A stretch of DNA of 64,000 bases from Gallionella sp. (GTDB lineage: Bacteria; Pseudomonadota; Gammaproteobacteria; Burkholderiales; Gallionellaceae). Every line of letters begins with the position of its first letter. Positions within the stretch are counted from its first letter, which is position 1. The position numbers and the translations under genes were made by a program. Under the pieces are notes generated by a model. It had not been told where the DNA came from. It worked only from the letters and a program-made list of their open reading frames with translations, and did no database searches. Positions 26,689 to 35,035 of this stretch are shown here, one piece after another. The stretch is from the NCBI GenBank assembly GCA_023229845.1, contig JALNYK010000012.1, forward strand, positions 1 to 64,000, in the 5' to 3' direction.

Positions 26689-29352
26689 ATGCCGGCTAAC
26701 CCGACGCCGGACGTTGCGCAGCGGCAGGTATGGTGGCTGCTGGCCGCGCTCTCCGCGGGGTTCCTGCTGATCTGGCTGCTGCCGACTCCCGCCGTGTTTC
26801 GCGGCATTGCCAATTACCAGCCTATGCACATGACGATGGAACTGTTCTCCATCGTCGTCGCGATGCTGATCTTCGGGGTGGTGTGGAACGCCTATAGCGA
26901 CGAGCGCGCCGGCAACGTGATGATCATCGCGTGCGCGATGCTGGCGGTGGGGCTGATCGATTTCGTCCACATGCTGTCGTTCAAGGGCATGGCGGATTTC
27001 GTCACCCCCTCGGGGCCGGAGAAAGCGATCAATTTCTGGTTGGCCGCGCGTTTCCTCGCCGCGATCGCACTGCTCGCGGTGGCGATGCGACCATGGACGC
27101 CGCTGCCCTCCCCGCACCGGAAATATGCGCTGCTTGCAGGCGCGCTCGCCATCGTGCTGTTCGTCGTGTGGATCGGGTTGTTCCATCAGGACCTGCTGCC
27201 GCGCACCTTCATCGAAGGACAGGGACTCACCGGGCTGAAGATCGCCGCCGAATATCTGATTGTCGCGATATTGGCGGTCGCCGCGATGCTGTTCTACCGG
27301 CAGGCGCGGCGCGGCGCGACGCACGAGGCTGCCAGCCTGTTCGCCGCCGTGGCGATTTCGGCGCTGAGCGAACTGAGTTTCACGCTGTACAAGGATGTCA
27401 CGGACGTCTTCAACCTGCTCGGCCATGTGTACAAGGTCATCGCCTATCTCTACATCTATCGTGCGATGTTTGTCACGCTGGTGCGCGAGCCCTACCAGCG
27501 GTTGGGTGCCGCGGAGAAGGAGTTTCGCACCACGTTCGAACTGGCGGCAGTGGGCGTGGCGCATGTCGCACCGGACGGCCGCTGGTTGCGCGTCAACCAG
27601 CGGTTGTGCGACATGTTGGGTTACAGCCGCGAAGAGTTGTTGGGCAAGACCTTTCAGAGCCTCACCCATCCAGACGATCTGGAACTCGATCTGGCTTATG
27701 TGCAGCGCATTCTGTCTGGAGAGATCGAAAATTACTCGATCGAAAAGCGCTATTTGCGCAAGGACCGCGAGATCGTGTGGGTCAATCTCACGGTCGCGCT
27801 GGTGCGCCACCGCGACGGCAGCCCGAACTATTTCATCTCGGTGATCGCGGATATCAGCGAGCGCAAGAAGACCGAACAGGAATTGCAGGCATACCGGCAG
27901 CACCTGGAAGAGATGGTCGAAGATCGCACCGAGCAGTTGCGTCATGCCAAGGAGGCAGCCGAGGCCGCCTCCTTGGCCAAGAGCGCGTTCCTGTCCAACA
28001 TGAGCCACGAGTTGCGCACCCCGCTGAATGCGATCCTCGGCTTCTCCGAACTGATGGTGAACGATCCGGAGACTCCTGCCGCGCAGAAGGCCAATCTGGA
28101 CATCATCAACCGCAGCGGGACCTATCTGCTCGGCATGATCAACGATGTGCTGGACCTGTCCAAGATCGAGGCGGGCCGGTTCGAGCTGGACATCAAACCT
28201 TTCGACCTGCTGATCATGCTGGAGGATGCCGGCAAGTTGATCGAGCAGCGCGCGCTGAGCGGCAACCTGACCTTCAGCCTGGATCTCGATCCGGACATGC
28301 AGCGCTATGTCTGCGGCGACGGCGGCAAGCTGCGCCAGGTGGTGGTCAATCTGCTGGGCAATGCGGTGAAGTTCACTCGGGAGGGAGGGGTGATACTGCG
28401 CGCCGGAACCAGGCCGATGGATGACCCGGCCATGGTCAGCTTGCGCATCGAGATCGAGGACAGCGGCATCGGGATACAGGCGGACAAGTTTGGCGAGCTG
28501 TTCAAGCCATTCGTGCAACTAACCGAACCGAGCGGGACCAAGGGAACCGGTCTGGGGTTGGCTATATCGAACTCGTTGATCGAGTTGATGGGGGGGCGTA
28601 TCGACGTCGAGAGTTCGCCGGGCAAGGGCACGACATTCGCTATCGACCTGCCGTTGCCGTTGAGCGATGCGGCGGAAGTGTCGTCCAGAACCAGTGTGCC
28701 TCCCGTCGTGCAGGGGCTGGCACCGGGCCAGCCGACCTGGCGTTTGCTGGTGGTCGACGATAACCAATCGAACCGGGTGTTGCTGGTCACCTTGCTGGCG
28801 CAGGCCGGTTTTCAGGTGCGCGAGGCCGAGAACGGACAGGAGGCCGTGCTGGCGTTCGAGCAATGGCAGCCGCATCTGATCTGGATGGACATGCGCATGC
28901 CGGTGATGGACGGTTATCAGGCTTCGGCGAAGATACGCGGCCTGCCGGGCGGGGATGCGATAAAGATCATCGCGCTCACCGCCAGCGCCTTCAAGGAACA
29001 GCACGAGCTGATCTTGCAGGCCGGTTGTGACGAGGTGATGCACAAGCCCTACAAAGCCGCGGAGATATTCAAGGCGCTGGGCCAGTATCTGGGCGCGAAG
29101 TTCATTTACCGGGGAGAGGAGCCGGCAGCGTCTCATGTCGCGGGGCAGCTTACCGCGTCCAAGCTTGCAAATATCCCGGCGGAATTGCGTACCGCATTGC
29201 GCCAGGCCGCACTTGAGCTGAACACCCGAGCCGTAGCCGACTCCATCGAGAAAATAACCGGATTGAACGCGCAGATCGGGACCGGATTGCAAACGCTGGC
29301 GCAGCAATATCGCTACGACCAGATCGTCAGTCTGCTGGATGAGGCGGGTTGA
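26689..29352 (+). CDS. Hybrid sensor histidine kinase (MASE3-PAS-HisKA-HATPase-REC)
   Basis: 887 residues; the ATG at 26689 is chosen for its GAGGAG site. Residues about 14-250 hold a MASE3-like membrane sensor of some eight helices (VWWLLAALSAGFLLIWLLP, then NYQPMHMTMELFSIVVAMLI). A PAS domain follows (about 278-400, FELAAVGVAHVAPDGRWLRV), then a coiled coil, the H-box SNMSHELRTPLNAILGFSEL with phospho-acceptor His440, an HATPase domain (LRQVVVNLLGNAVKFT, GTGLGLAISNSL), and a receiver domain (LLVVDDNQSNRVLLV) with Asp734. The last 65 residues form a helical tail common in this kinase group. It overlaps the next gene by 14 bp, so kinase and HD-GYP regulator very probably work together. Confidence 0.9.
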   Translation: MPANPTPDVAQRQVWWLLAALSAGFLLIWLLPTPAVFRGIANYQPMHMTMELFSIVVAMLIFGVVWNAYSDERAGNVMIIACAMLAVGLIDFVHMLSFKGMADFVTPSGPEKAINFWLAARFLAAIALLAVAMRPWTPLPSPHRKYALLAGALAIVLFVVWIGLFHQDLLPRTFIEGQGLTGLKIAAEYLIVAILAVAAMLFYRQARRGATHEAASLFAAVAISALSELSFTLYKDVTDVFNLLGHVYKVIAYLYIYRAMFVTLVREPYQRLGAAEKEFRTTFELAAVGVAHVAPDGRWLRVNQRLCDMLGYSREELLGKTFQSLTHPDDLELDLAYVQRILSGEIENYSIEKRYLRKDREIVWVNLTVALVRHRDGSPNYFISVIADISERKKTEQELQAYRQHLEEMVEDRTEQLRHAKEAAEAASLAKSAFLSNMSHELRTPLNAILGFSELMVNDPETPAAQKANLDIINRSGTYLLGMINDVLDLSKIEAGRFELDIKPFDLLIMLEDAGKLIEQRALSGNLTFSLDLDPDMQRYVCGDGGKLRQVVVNLLGNAVKFTREGGVILRAGTRPMDDPAMVSLRIEIEDSGIGIQADKFGELFKPFVQLTEPSGTKGTGLGLAISNSLIELMGGRIDVESSPGKGTTFAIDLPLPLSDAAEVSSRTSVPPVVQGLAPGQPTWRLLVVDDNQSNRVLLVTLLAQAGFQVREAENGQEAVLAFEQWQPHLIWMDMRMPVMDGYQASAKIRGLPGGDAIKIIALTASAFKEQHELILQAGCDEVMHKPYKAAEIFKALGQYLGAKFIYRGEEPAASHVAGQLTASKLANIPAELRTALRQAALELNTRAVADSIEKITGLNAQIGTGLQTLAQQYRYDQIVSLLDEAG

Positions 29353-30445
29353 TATTGAAAACGACGGGAAACATGTGATTACCAGCGAACCATACAAGAG
29401 CGGCTCCATCGTCATCGTCGACGACAACCCGGATAATCTGCGGGTCTTGAGCAGCGTGCTGGAGCAGGCCGGGTTCGTCGTGCGCCCGGCGATCAGCGGC
29501 GAGGTCGCATTGCAGTCTATCCAGCTGAGCTCCCCCGATCTGATCCTGCTCGACATACGCATGCCCGGCATCGACGGTTACGAAACCTGCCGGCGCCTGA
29601 AGGCCGATCCGCTCACCCGCGACATCCCGGTGATCTTCATCAGCTCGCTGCAGGAAACCGGCGACAAGGTGGCCGCCTTCGCGGCCGGCGGGGTCGATTA
29701 CGTGACCAAGCCGTTCCAGTTCGAGGAGGTGTTGGCCAGAGTCCGGGCGCATATGGAGCTGCACCACATCAAGCGCCATCTCGACGACCTGGTTGCGTCC
29801 AAGACCAGTGCGTTGCGCGACACGATGGCGTCGCTCGCCGCCAGCCAGCAGCGATACCGCGCCATCCTGGAGCAGGTCATCGACGCGATCGGCCTGACGG
29901 TCGAGTATCGCGATCCCTATACCTCCGGCCATCAGCACCGTGTCGCCGAACTGGCGCAGGCGATCGGCCGCGAGATGGGGATGCCGGAGGACGCGCTGGA
30001 GGGGCTGCGACTGGGAGCGCTGGTGCACGACATCGGCAAGGTGCGCCTGCCGACGGAGATACTCAACCGCCCGGGACGCCTGAACGAACTCGAGTTCGAG
30101 TTGATCAAGACGCATTCCGAAATCGGCAGCGACATCATCAAGGAAGTCAGTTTCCCCTGGCCGGTCGCGCAAATGATCGCGCAGCACCACGAACGCATCG
30201 ACGGCAGCGGTTATCCGCACGGGCTGAAAGGGGACGACATGCTGCCGGAAGCCAGGATCATCGCGGTGGCCGATGTGGTCGAGGCGATGGTGTCGCACCG
30301 GCCCTACCGTCCCGCGCTCAGCGTGGACAAGGCGCTGGGGGAGATACGCGAGGGGAGCGGAAGGCTGTATGACCCGGACGTGGTCAGGGTGTGTCTGATG
30401 CTGTTCGAACAGCAGAACTTCCAGTTCAGTTCGGTGGCGTTCTGA
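29339..30445 (+). CDS. Response regulator with HD-GYP output (c-di-GMP phosphodiesterase)
   Basis: 368 residues starting inside the end of the kinase gene. Receiver domain (about 23-140): IVIVDDNPDNLRVLSSVLEQ, phospho-acceptor Asp72 in LILLDIRMPG, and the conserved Lys in YVTKPFQ. A short coiled coil leads to an HD-GYP domain with the HD pair His230-Asp231 (VHDIGKVRLPTEIL) and the GYP motif in HHERIDGSGYPHG, all metal ligands apparently intact, so active hydrolysis of c-di-GMP is expected. Phosphorylation by the adjacent hybrid kinase is the likely switch. A GTG at 29375 is an alternative start. Confidence 0.9.
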   Translation: MRRVDIENDGKHVITSEPYKSGSIVIVDDNPDNLRVLSSVLEQAGFVVRPAISGEVALQSIQLSSPDLILLDIRMPGIDGYETCRRLKADPLTRDIPVIFISSLQETGDKVAAFAAGGVDYVTKPFQFEEVLARVRAHMELHHIKRHLDDLVASKTSALRDTMASLAASQQRYRAILEQVIDAIGLTVEYRDPYTSGHQHRVAELAQAIGREMGMPEDALEGLRLGALVHDIGKVRLPTEILNRPGRLNELEFELIKTHSEIGSDIIKEVSFPWPVAQMIAQHHERIDGSGYPHGLKGDDMLPEARIIAVADVVEAMVSHRPYRPALSVDKALGEIREGSGRLYDPDVVRVCLMLFEQQNFQFSSVAF

Positions 30446-30456
30446 CGTCCCGCCGG

Positions 30457-31392
30457 CTATCCGGTCACCGCGCGCAACGCGTCGCTGACCCGGTGGAAAA
30501 GATCATCTGACAGACAATCGATCTCGATGTTGTCCGGCATCGAGCGCAGCCAGGTGAGCTGGCGTTTTGCCAGCTGGCGCGTCGCGGCGATGCCGGTCTC
30601 CATCAGTTGGCCTTCGTTTATCTCGCCGTCCATGTATTGCCAGGCCTGCCGGTAGCCGACGCAGCGCATCGAAGTCATGTCGGGGTGCAGCGGGTATTTG
30701 TCGCGCAAGTCGCGCAGTTCGTCGATCAATCCATCCTTGAGCATCTGTTGGAAGCGCACGGCGATGCGCTGGTGCAACACGCTGCGCTCGCTGGGGACGA
30801 GCGCGATGGATGTGATGTCGTAGGGCAGTTCGTGCCGCGTCTGCTGCTTCAGCAGTGCCGACATCGGCTGCCCGGTGAGGCGGTAGATTTCCATCGCGCG
30901 CTGGATGCGCTGCGTGTCGGCGGGGGCGAGGCGGGCGGCGGTCTCGGCATCCACCTTGGCTAGTTCTGCATGCAGGCGTTCGATGCCGTGTTCGGCGATC
31001 TCGGCGTCAAGCGCGGCGCGCACTTCCGGGTCGGCCTGCGGCAGTTCGCTCAGTCCCTCGCGTAGCGCCTTGAAATACAGCATCGTGCCGCCGACCAGCA
31101 GCGGTATCTTGCCGCGCGCGGTGATGTCCGCCATCAATCGCAATGCATCGTGTCGGAACGCGGCGGCGGAGTAGGCTTCGGTCGGGTCTATGATGTCGAT
31201 CAGGTGATGGGGCGCGCGGGCCAGCGTCGCGGCGTCCGGCTTCGCGGTGCCGATGTTCATGTCGCGGTACACCAGCGCGGAGTCCACGCTGATGAGCTCC
31301 ACCGGCAGGCGTTGCACGAGTTCCACCGCAACGCCGGTCTTGCCGCTGGCGGTGGGGCCCATCAGGAAAATGGCGGGTGGTAACGGATTCAT
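30457..31392 (-). CDS. miaA: tRNA dimethylallyltransferase
   Basis: 311 residues. P-loop GPTASGKTGVAVELV at residues 12-26, the substrate motif ISVDSALVYRDMNIGTAKP, GGTMLYFKAL, and the swinging-domain motifs QRIQRAMEIYRLTGQP and RCVGYRQAWQYMDGE are those of MiaA. It adds the isopentenyl group to A37 of tRNAs reading UNN codons. Length is normal. In many betaproteobacteria miaA lies directly after mutL; here an MFS gene sits between them on the same strand. It converges with the HD-GYP gene 11 bp away, with no visible terminator between. Confidence 0.95.
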   Translation of the reverse strand: MNPLPPAIFLMGPTASGKTGVAVELVQRLPVELISVDSALVYRDMNIGTAKPDAATLARAPHHLIDIIDPTEAYSAAAFRHDALRLMADITARGKIPLLVGGTMLYFKALREGLSELPQADPEVRAALDAEIAEHGIERLHAELAKVDAETAARLAPADTQRIQRAMEIYRLTGQPMSALLKQQTRHELPYDITSIALVPSERSVLHQRIAVRFQQMLKDGLIDELRDLRDKYPLHPDMTSMRCVGYRQAWQYMDGEINEGQLMETGIAATRQLAKRQLTWLRSMPDNIEIDCLSDDLFHRVSDALRAVTG

Positions 31393-31401
31393 GCTTATGC
31401 A

Positions 31402-31530
31402 CCGTCATTCCGGCGCAGGCCGGAATCCAGATTGAAAATATCATCCCCGCGAAGCGGGACGGCATCTTGGTTTTGTCCGCTTCGCGGGATGTCTCTTTTT
31501 GCTGGATTCCGGCCTGCGCCGGAATGACGG
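31402..31530. repeat. 129-bp inverted-repeat element, GTCATTCCGGCG family
   Basis: The arms at 31402-31430 and 31502-31530 are exact 29-bp complements (start CCGTCATTCCGGCGCAGG). A second inverted pair built on CCGCGAAGCGGGA lies inside. It fills the gap between the MFS gene and miaA. Other members are at 46436-46564 and, diverged, inside 43119-43271. Confidence 0.85.
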
Positions 31531-31540
31531 ATTATCGGGT

Positions 31541-32806
31541 TCATGCCAGCTTCCTGTCGCGCGTCTCGCGCAGTGTCAGCGCGGCCAGCAGGCTGATCGC
31601 GGCGGCGACGGAGACATAGCCGCCGACCCATGCGAGGCCACCGTGCAGCACCAGTTGTTGCGCGATATAGGGCGCGAGCGATGCGCCGAGGATGCCGCCG
31701 AGGTTGTAGGCCGCGCCCGCACCGGTGTAGCGCACCGATGTCGGGAACAGCTCGGGCAGCAAGGCCCCCATCGGGGCGAAGGTCGCGCCCATCAGGAGCA
31801 GTTCGATGGAGAGGAATGCGGTGATCTGCCACATCGAGCCGCTGCTCAGCATCGGTGCGAGCAAAAAGCCGGACAGCAGCGCCGCGCTACCCGCGACGAT
31901 CAGCACCGGGCGGCGTCCGTAGCGGTCGCCCGCGATGGCCGCGAGCGGCGTGGCCGCGGCCATGAACACGACGGCGACGCACAGCATGCCGAGGAACTGC
32001 GGGCGCGGGATGCCCAGCGTGGCGACGCCGTAGCTCAGTGCGAACACCGTGGAGATGTAGAACAGCGCGTAGCACACTACCATCAGCAACGCGCCTTGGA
32101 TCAGTGGCTTTGTATGATGCGCAAATAGCTCGGCCAGCGGCAGCTTAGGCGGCTGGTGGGACTTCAAGGCTTGTGCGAACACCGGCGTCTCGGCGAGCTT
32201 CAATCGCACGTAGAGACCGATGACGACCAGCACGGCGCTGGCGAGGAATGGGATACGCCAGCCCCAGTCGCGGAATTCCGCATCGTCCAGTCCGAACGAC
32301 AGCAGCAAAAAGCTGCCGGTCGCGAGCAAGAAGCCGACCGGCGGGCCGAGTTGTGGGAACATGCCGAACCAGCCGCGCCTGCCTTCGGGCGCATATTCCG
32401 CCGCCAGCAACGCAGCACCTCCCCATTCGCCGCCGAGGCCGATGCCCTGCCCGAAGCGCAGCAGGCACAGCAGCGCGGGTGCGACCCAGCCAACCATCTC
32501 GTAGCTCGGCAGCACGCCGATCAGCGTCGTCGACACGCCCATCACCAGCAGCGACGCGGCCAGCGTCGTCTTGCGCCCGATGCGGTCGCCGAAATGGCCG
32601 AACAGCAGCGCGCCCAAGGGACGTGCGAGGAAGGCGATGCCGAACGTCAGGAACGCGTTCAGCGCCTGCACCGCGGGATCGTCGTTCGGGAAGAACACCG
32701 GCCCGATCACCATCGCCACCGCGAGGCCGTAGATGTAGAAATCGTAGAACTCGATGGCGGTGCCGATAAATGAGGCGAAGGCGATGCGGAAGATCGAAGG
32801 AGGCAT
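31541..32806 (-). CDS. MFS transporter, metabolite:H+ symporter (MHS) family
   Basis: 421 residues, about 12 membrane helices. The signatures are those of the ShiA/ProP/KgtP group: GTAIEFYDFYIYGLAVAM, the loop GHFGDRIGRKTTLAASLL, RFGQGIGLGGEWGGAALLAA and GDRYGRRPVLIVAG in the second half. Such carriers import organic acids, osmolytes or similar solutes with protons. The exact substrate cannot be read from the sequence. It sits between mutL and miaA and is flanked by repeat elements on both sides, which suggests insertion into an older mutL-miaA pair. Confidence 0.85.
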   Translation of the reverse strand: MPPSIFRIAFASFIGTAIEFYDFYIYGLAVAMVIGPVFFPNDDPAVQALNAFLTFGIAFLARPLGALLFGHFGDRIGRKTTLAASLLVMGVSTTLIGVLPSYEMVGWVAPALLCLLRFGQGIGLGGEWGGAALLAAEYAPEGRRGWFGMFPQLGPPVGFLLATGSFLLLSFGLDDAEFRDWGWRIPFLASAVLVVIGLYVRLKLAETPVFAQALKSHQPPKLPLAELFAHHTKPLIQGALLMVVCYALFYISTVFALSYGVATLGIPRPQFLGMLCVAVVFMAAATPLAAIAGDRYGRRPVLIVAGSAALLSGFLLAPMLSSGSMWQITAFLSIELLLMGATFAPMGALLPELFPTSVRYTGAGAAYNLGGILGASLAPYIAQQLVLHGGLAWVGGYVSVAAAISLLAALTLRETRDRKLA

Positions 32807-32811
32807 TTTTT

Positions 32812-32881
32812 GTAGGGGCGCGATTCATCGCGCCCTTGTATTTCATTTATCAGGAAAGGGCGCGATGAATCGCGCCCCTAC
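32812..32881. repeat. Perfect 26-bp inverted repeat (GTAGGGGCGCGATTC type)
   Basis: Left arm 32812-32837 and right arm 32856-32881 are exact complements, each itself a near-palindrome (GGGCGCGATTCATCGCGCCC). It lies between mutL and the MFS gene. A single arm recurs at 56450-56473. Confidence 0.85.
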
Positions 32882-32885
32882 GAAT

Positions 32886-34745
32886 TTATTTCCCGCGCAT
32901 GAACATCTTGTCCAAGTCGCCCATGGTCATCTGGAACCAGGTCGGCCTGCCGTGGTTGCACTGGTCGGCGCGTTCGGTCTGTTCCATCTCGCGCAGCAGC
33001 GCGTTCATCTCGGTGATGCTCAATGCGTGGTTCGCGCGCACCGAGGCGTGGCAGGCCATCGTCGCGAGCAGCTCGTTGCGGCGTTCGGTCAAGGCGCGCG
33101 ACGCGCCGTATTCGCGCAGCTCGCGCAGCACTTCCAGCGCCATGGTTTCGGCCTCGGACTGCTTCAGCATCGTCGGCATCGCGCGCAGCGCGAGCTGGGT
33201 CGGCGACAGCGGGGCGAGGTCGAAGCCCAGCTTGTGCAACGCCTCCTGTTCCGCCTCCACGGTCGCGACGTCCAGCGGTTCGGCGTAGAAACTCACCGGG
33301 ATCAGCAGCGGCTGGGCGGCGATGCGTTCGTTGTCCAGCGCGGCCTTCAGGCGTTCATACACGATGCGCTCATGCGCGGCGTGCATGTCCACGACGATCA
33401 GCCCCTGCGCGTTCTGCGCGAGGATGTAGACGCCGGAGAGCTGGCCTAGGGCGTAGCCGAGGGGATGCTCAACTGCGGGAAGAGGGAAGGGGGAAGGGGG
33501 AAGGGTAACGTCAAAAGCGGGCTCAGTTTTACCCTTCTCCCTTCTCTCTTCTCCCTTCTCCGCTGTTTGTGTTTCCCACAGCCGGTAGGTCGCCTGCCGT
33601 TGCGCGGCGTCGAACGCGATGCCCTGCTGGCGCGGCGTGTAGGCCGGATGCGGCGAGGGCACGGCCGACTCGCCGTTCGCCGCTGCGGGTTGCGGAGCGC
33701 TGTCTTTCATCGGCGCACTGAGCGCCTCCTGCACGGTATGGAACAGGAACTGGTGTATGCCCTGGCTTTCGCGGAAGCGCACTTCGCTCTTGGCCGGGTG
33801 CACGTTCACGTCCACCTGTTCCGGCGGCATGTCGAGAAACAGCACGAAGGCGGGGTGGCGCTGGTGGTGCAGGATGTCTTGGTAGGCCTGTCTTAGTGCG
33901 TGGCTGGCGACCTTGTCGCGGATGAAGCGGCCGTTGACGAAAAAGTATTGCGCGTCGCGCGTGCTGCGCGAATAGGCGGGCAGCGCGGCGAGGCCTTGCA
34001 GCGACAGGTTCGCGGCCCGGCGTTCGACTGCGACGGCTGCTTCGCCGAATTCCGGACCGAGTATTGCGGCAATTCTTTCAAGAATGCCGCTTACGTTCGC
34101 TCCCTCTCCCGTATGCGGGAGAGGGTTGGGGAGAGGGGCTGCGGGCAGTTGCCAGATCGTCTTGCCGTTGTGCTGCAGCGAGAAGGCGACATCGGGACGA
34201 GACAGCGCGATGCGCTTGAACGTCTCGTCGCAGTGGGCGAATTCGGTGGAGTCGGATTTGAGGAATTTGCGCCGCGCCGGGGTGTTGAAGTACAGCTCGC
34301 GCAGTTCGATGCTGGTGCCCTGCGGCTGGCTGGACGGGATGGGTTCGCTGATGTGGCCGTCTATCGCCTCGACCTTCCAGCCATGCGCATCCTCCGCGGT
34401 GCGGCTGCTCAAACCCAGTTGCGCGACCGCCGCCATGCTCGCCAGCGCCTCGCCGCGGAAGCCCATGCTGGCGACGCGCTGCAGGTCGTCGAGGCTGGCG
34501 ATCTTACTGGTGGCGTGGCGCATCAGCGCGAGTGGCAGTTCGTTTTTCGCGATGCCTTTGCCGTTGTCGCGCACTCTCAGCAGTTTCACGCCGCCGCCTT
34601 CGAGCTGCACCGCGATGTCGGTAGCACCCGCATCGAGGCTGTTCTCCATCAGCTCTTTCAGCGCGGAGGCCGGGCGTTCTATCACTTCGCCGGCGGCGAT
34701 TTGGTTGATCAGCAGGTCGGGCAGCAGGCGGATGGAATGGGGCAT
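32886..34745 (-). CDS. mutL: DNA mismatch repair protein MutL
   Basis: 619 residues. GHKL ATPase N-terminus: INQIAAGEVIERPASALKEL, then MENSLDAGATDI, VRDNGKGIAKNELPLAL and MGFRGEAL. C-terminal dimerisation part with DMHAAHERIVYE, which fits the endonuclease motif DQHA-x2-E-x4-E except Met for Gln, and CNHGRPTW near the end. Repair of replication mismatches with MutS is expected; the endonuclease motif suggests strand nicking by MutL itself. Two extra in-frame insertions are seen: residues about 203-217 (PLPNPLPHTGEGANV) in the N-terminal domain and a Lys/Glu then Pro-rich stretch near 395-423 in the linker, both from repeats. Whether the first one disturbs function is unknown. Confidence 0.93.
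   Translation of the reverse strand: MPHSIRLLPDLLINQIAAGEVIERPASALKELMENSLDAGATDIAVQLEGGGVKLLRVRDNGKGIAKNELPLALMRHATSKIASLDDLQRVASMGFRGEALASMAAVAQLGLSSRTAEDAHGWKVEAIDGHISEPIPSSQPQGTSIELRELYFNTPARRKFLKSDSTEFAHCDETFKRIALSRPDVAFSLQHNGKTIWQLPAAPLPNPLPHTGEGANVSGILERIAAILGPEFGEAAVAVERRAANLSLQGLAALPAYSRSTRDAQYFFVNGRFIRDKVASHALRQAYQDILHHQRHPAFVLFLDMPPEQVDVNVHPAKSEVRFRESQGIHQFLFHTVQEALSAPMKDSAPQPAAANGESAVPSPHPAYTPRQQGIAFDAAQRQATYRLWETQTAEKGEERREKGKTEPAFDVTLPPSPFPLPAVEHPLGYALGQLSGVYILAQNAQGLIVVDMHAAHERIVYERLKAALDNERIAAQPLLIPVSFYAEPLDVATVEAEQEALHKLGFDLAPLSPTQLALRAMPTMLKQSEAETMALEVLRELREYGASRALTERRNELLATMACHASVRANHALSITEMNALLREMEQTERADQCNHGRPTWFQMTMGDLDKMFMRGK
33476..33561. repeat. Purine-rich inverted repeat inside mutL linker
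   Basis: GGGAAGAGGGAAGGGGG at the left is mirrored by CCCTTCTCCCTTCTCTC on the right, so the segment can fold back on itself. It is translated in frame in the MutL interdomain linker and resembles the tract at 20869-20917 in arnC. Confidence 0.7.
34095..34139. repeat. In-frame palindromic element inside the MutL ATPase domain
   Basis: The reverse complement begins GCCCCTCTCCCCAACCCTCT and continues with CCCGCATACGGG and GAGGGAGC; it matches the element in ugd, inserted in the opposite orientation relative to the gene, so it is read in another frame and gives a different peptide. Confidence 0.8.
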
Positions 34746-35035
34746 GAAAGGCGCTTATTGGATGAGCGGGCGAGATTATAGTGGGGTTTTATGTTGGGCG
34801 AGAACCGGTATAATCTCGCGCTCTATTCGAAGTGCGTCTGGCGCAGCCTGCACCGGACGATTTACAAGATGGCATTTCAAAAAACCGTAGCGAGCGGCTT
34901 GACTGCAAGGCGCACGAACGACAACGGCGGTGAAGGAACGCGCGTAGCGCGTCATGCTGAGGCCAAGGCCGCGCAACGCCGCAATCGAGTCGTGCAACAG
35001 GTTTTCGAGGCGTCCAAAAGATTGAGGAGAGGTTT
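34746..35035 (+). promoter_or_regulatory. Divergent promoter and leader region, mutL / pntAB
   Basis: TATAAT at 34809-34814 is a perfect -10 hexamer on the plus strand; no good -35 stands 16-18 bp before it (a TTGGGC is only 9 bp away). About 220 bp of untranslated leader follow before the pntA start, ending with GAGGAGAGG, a strong ribosome-binding site. A weak reading frame in this leader has no support as a gene. Confidence 0.5.
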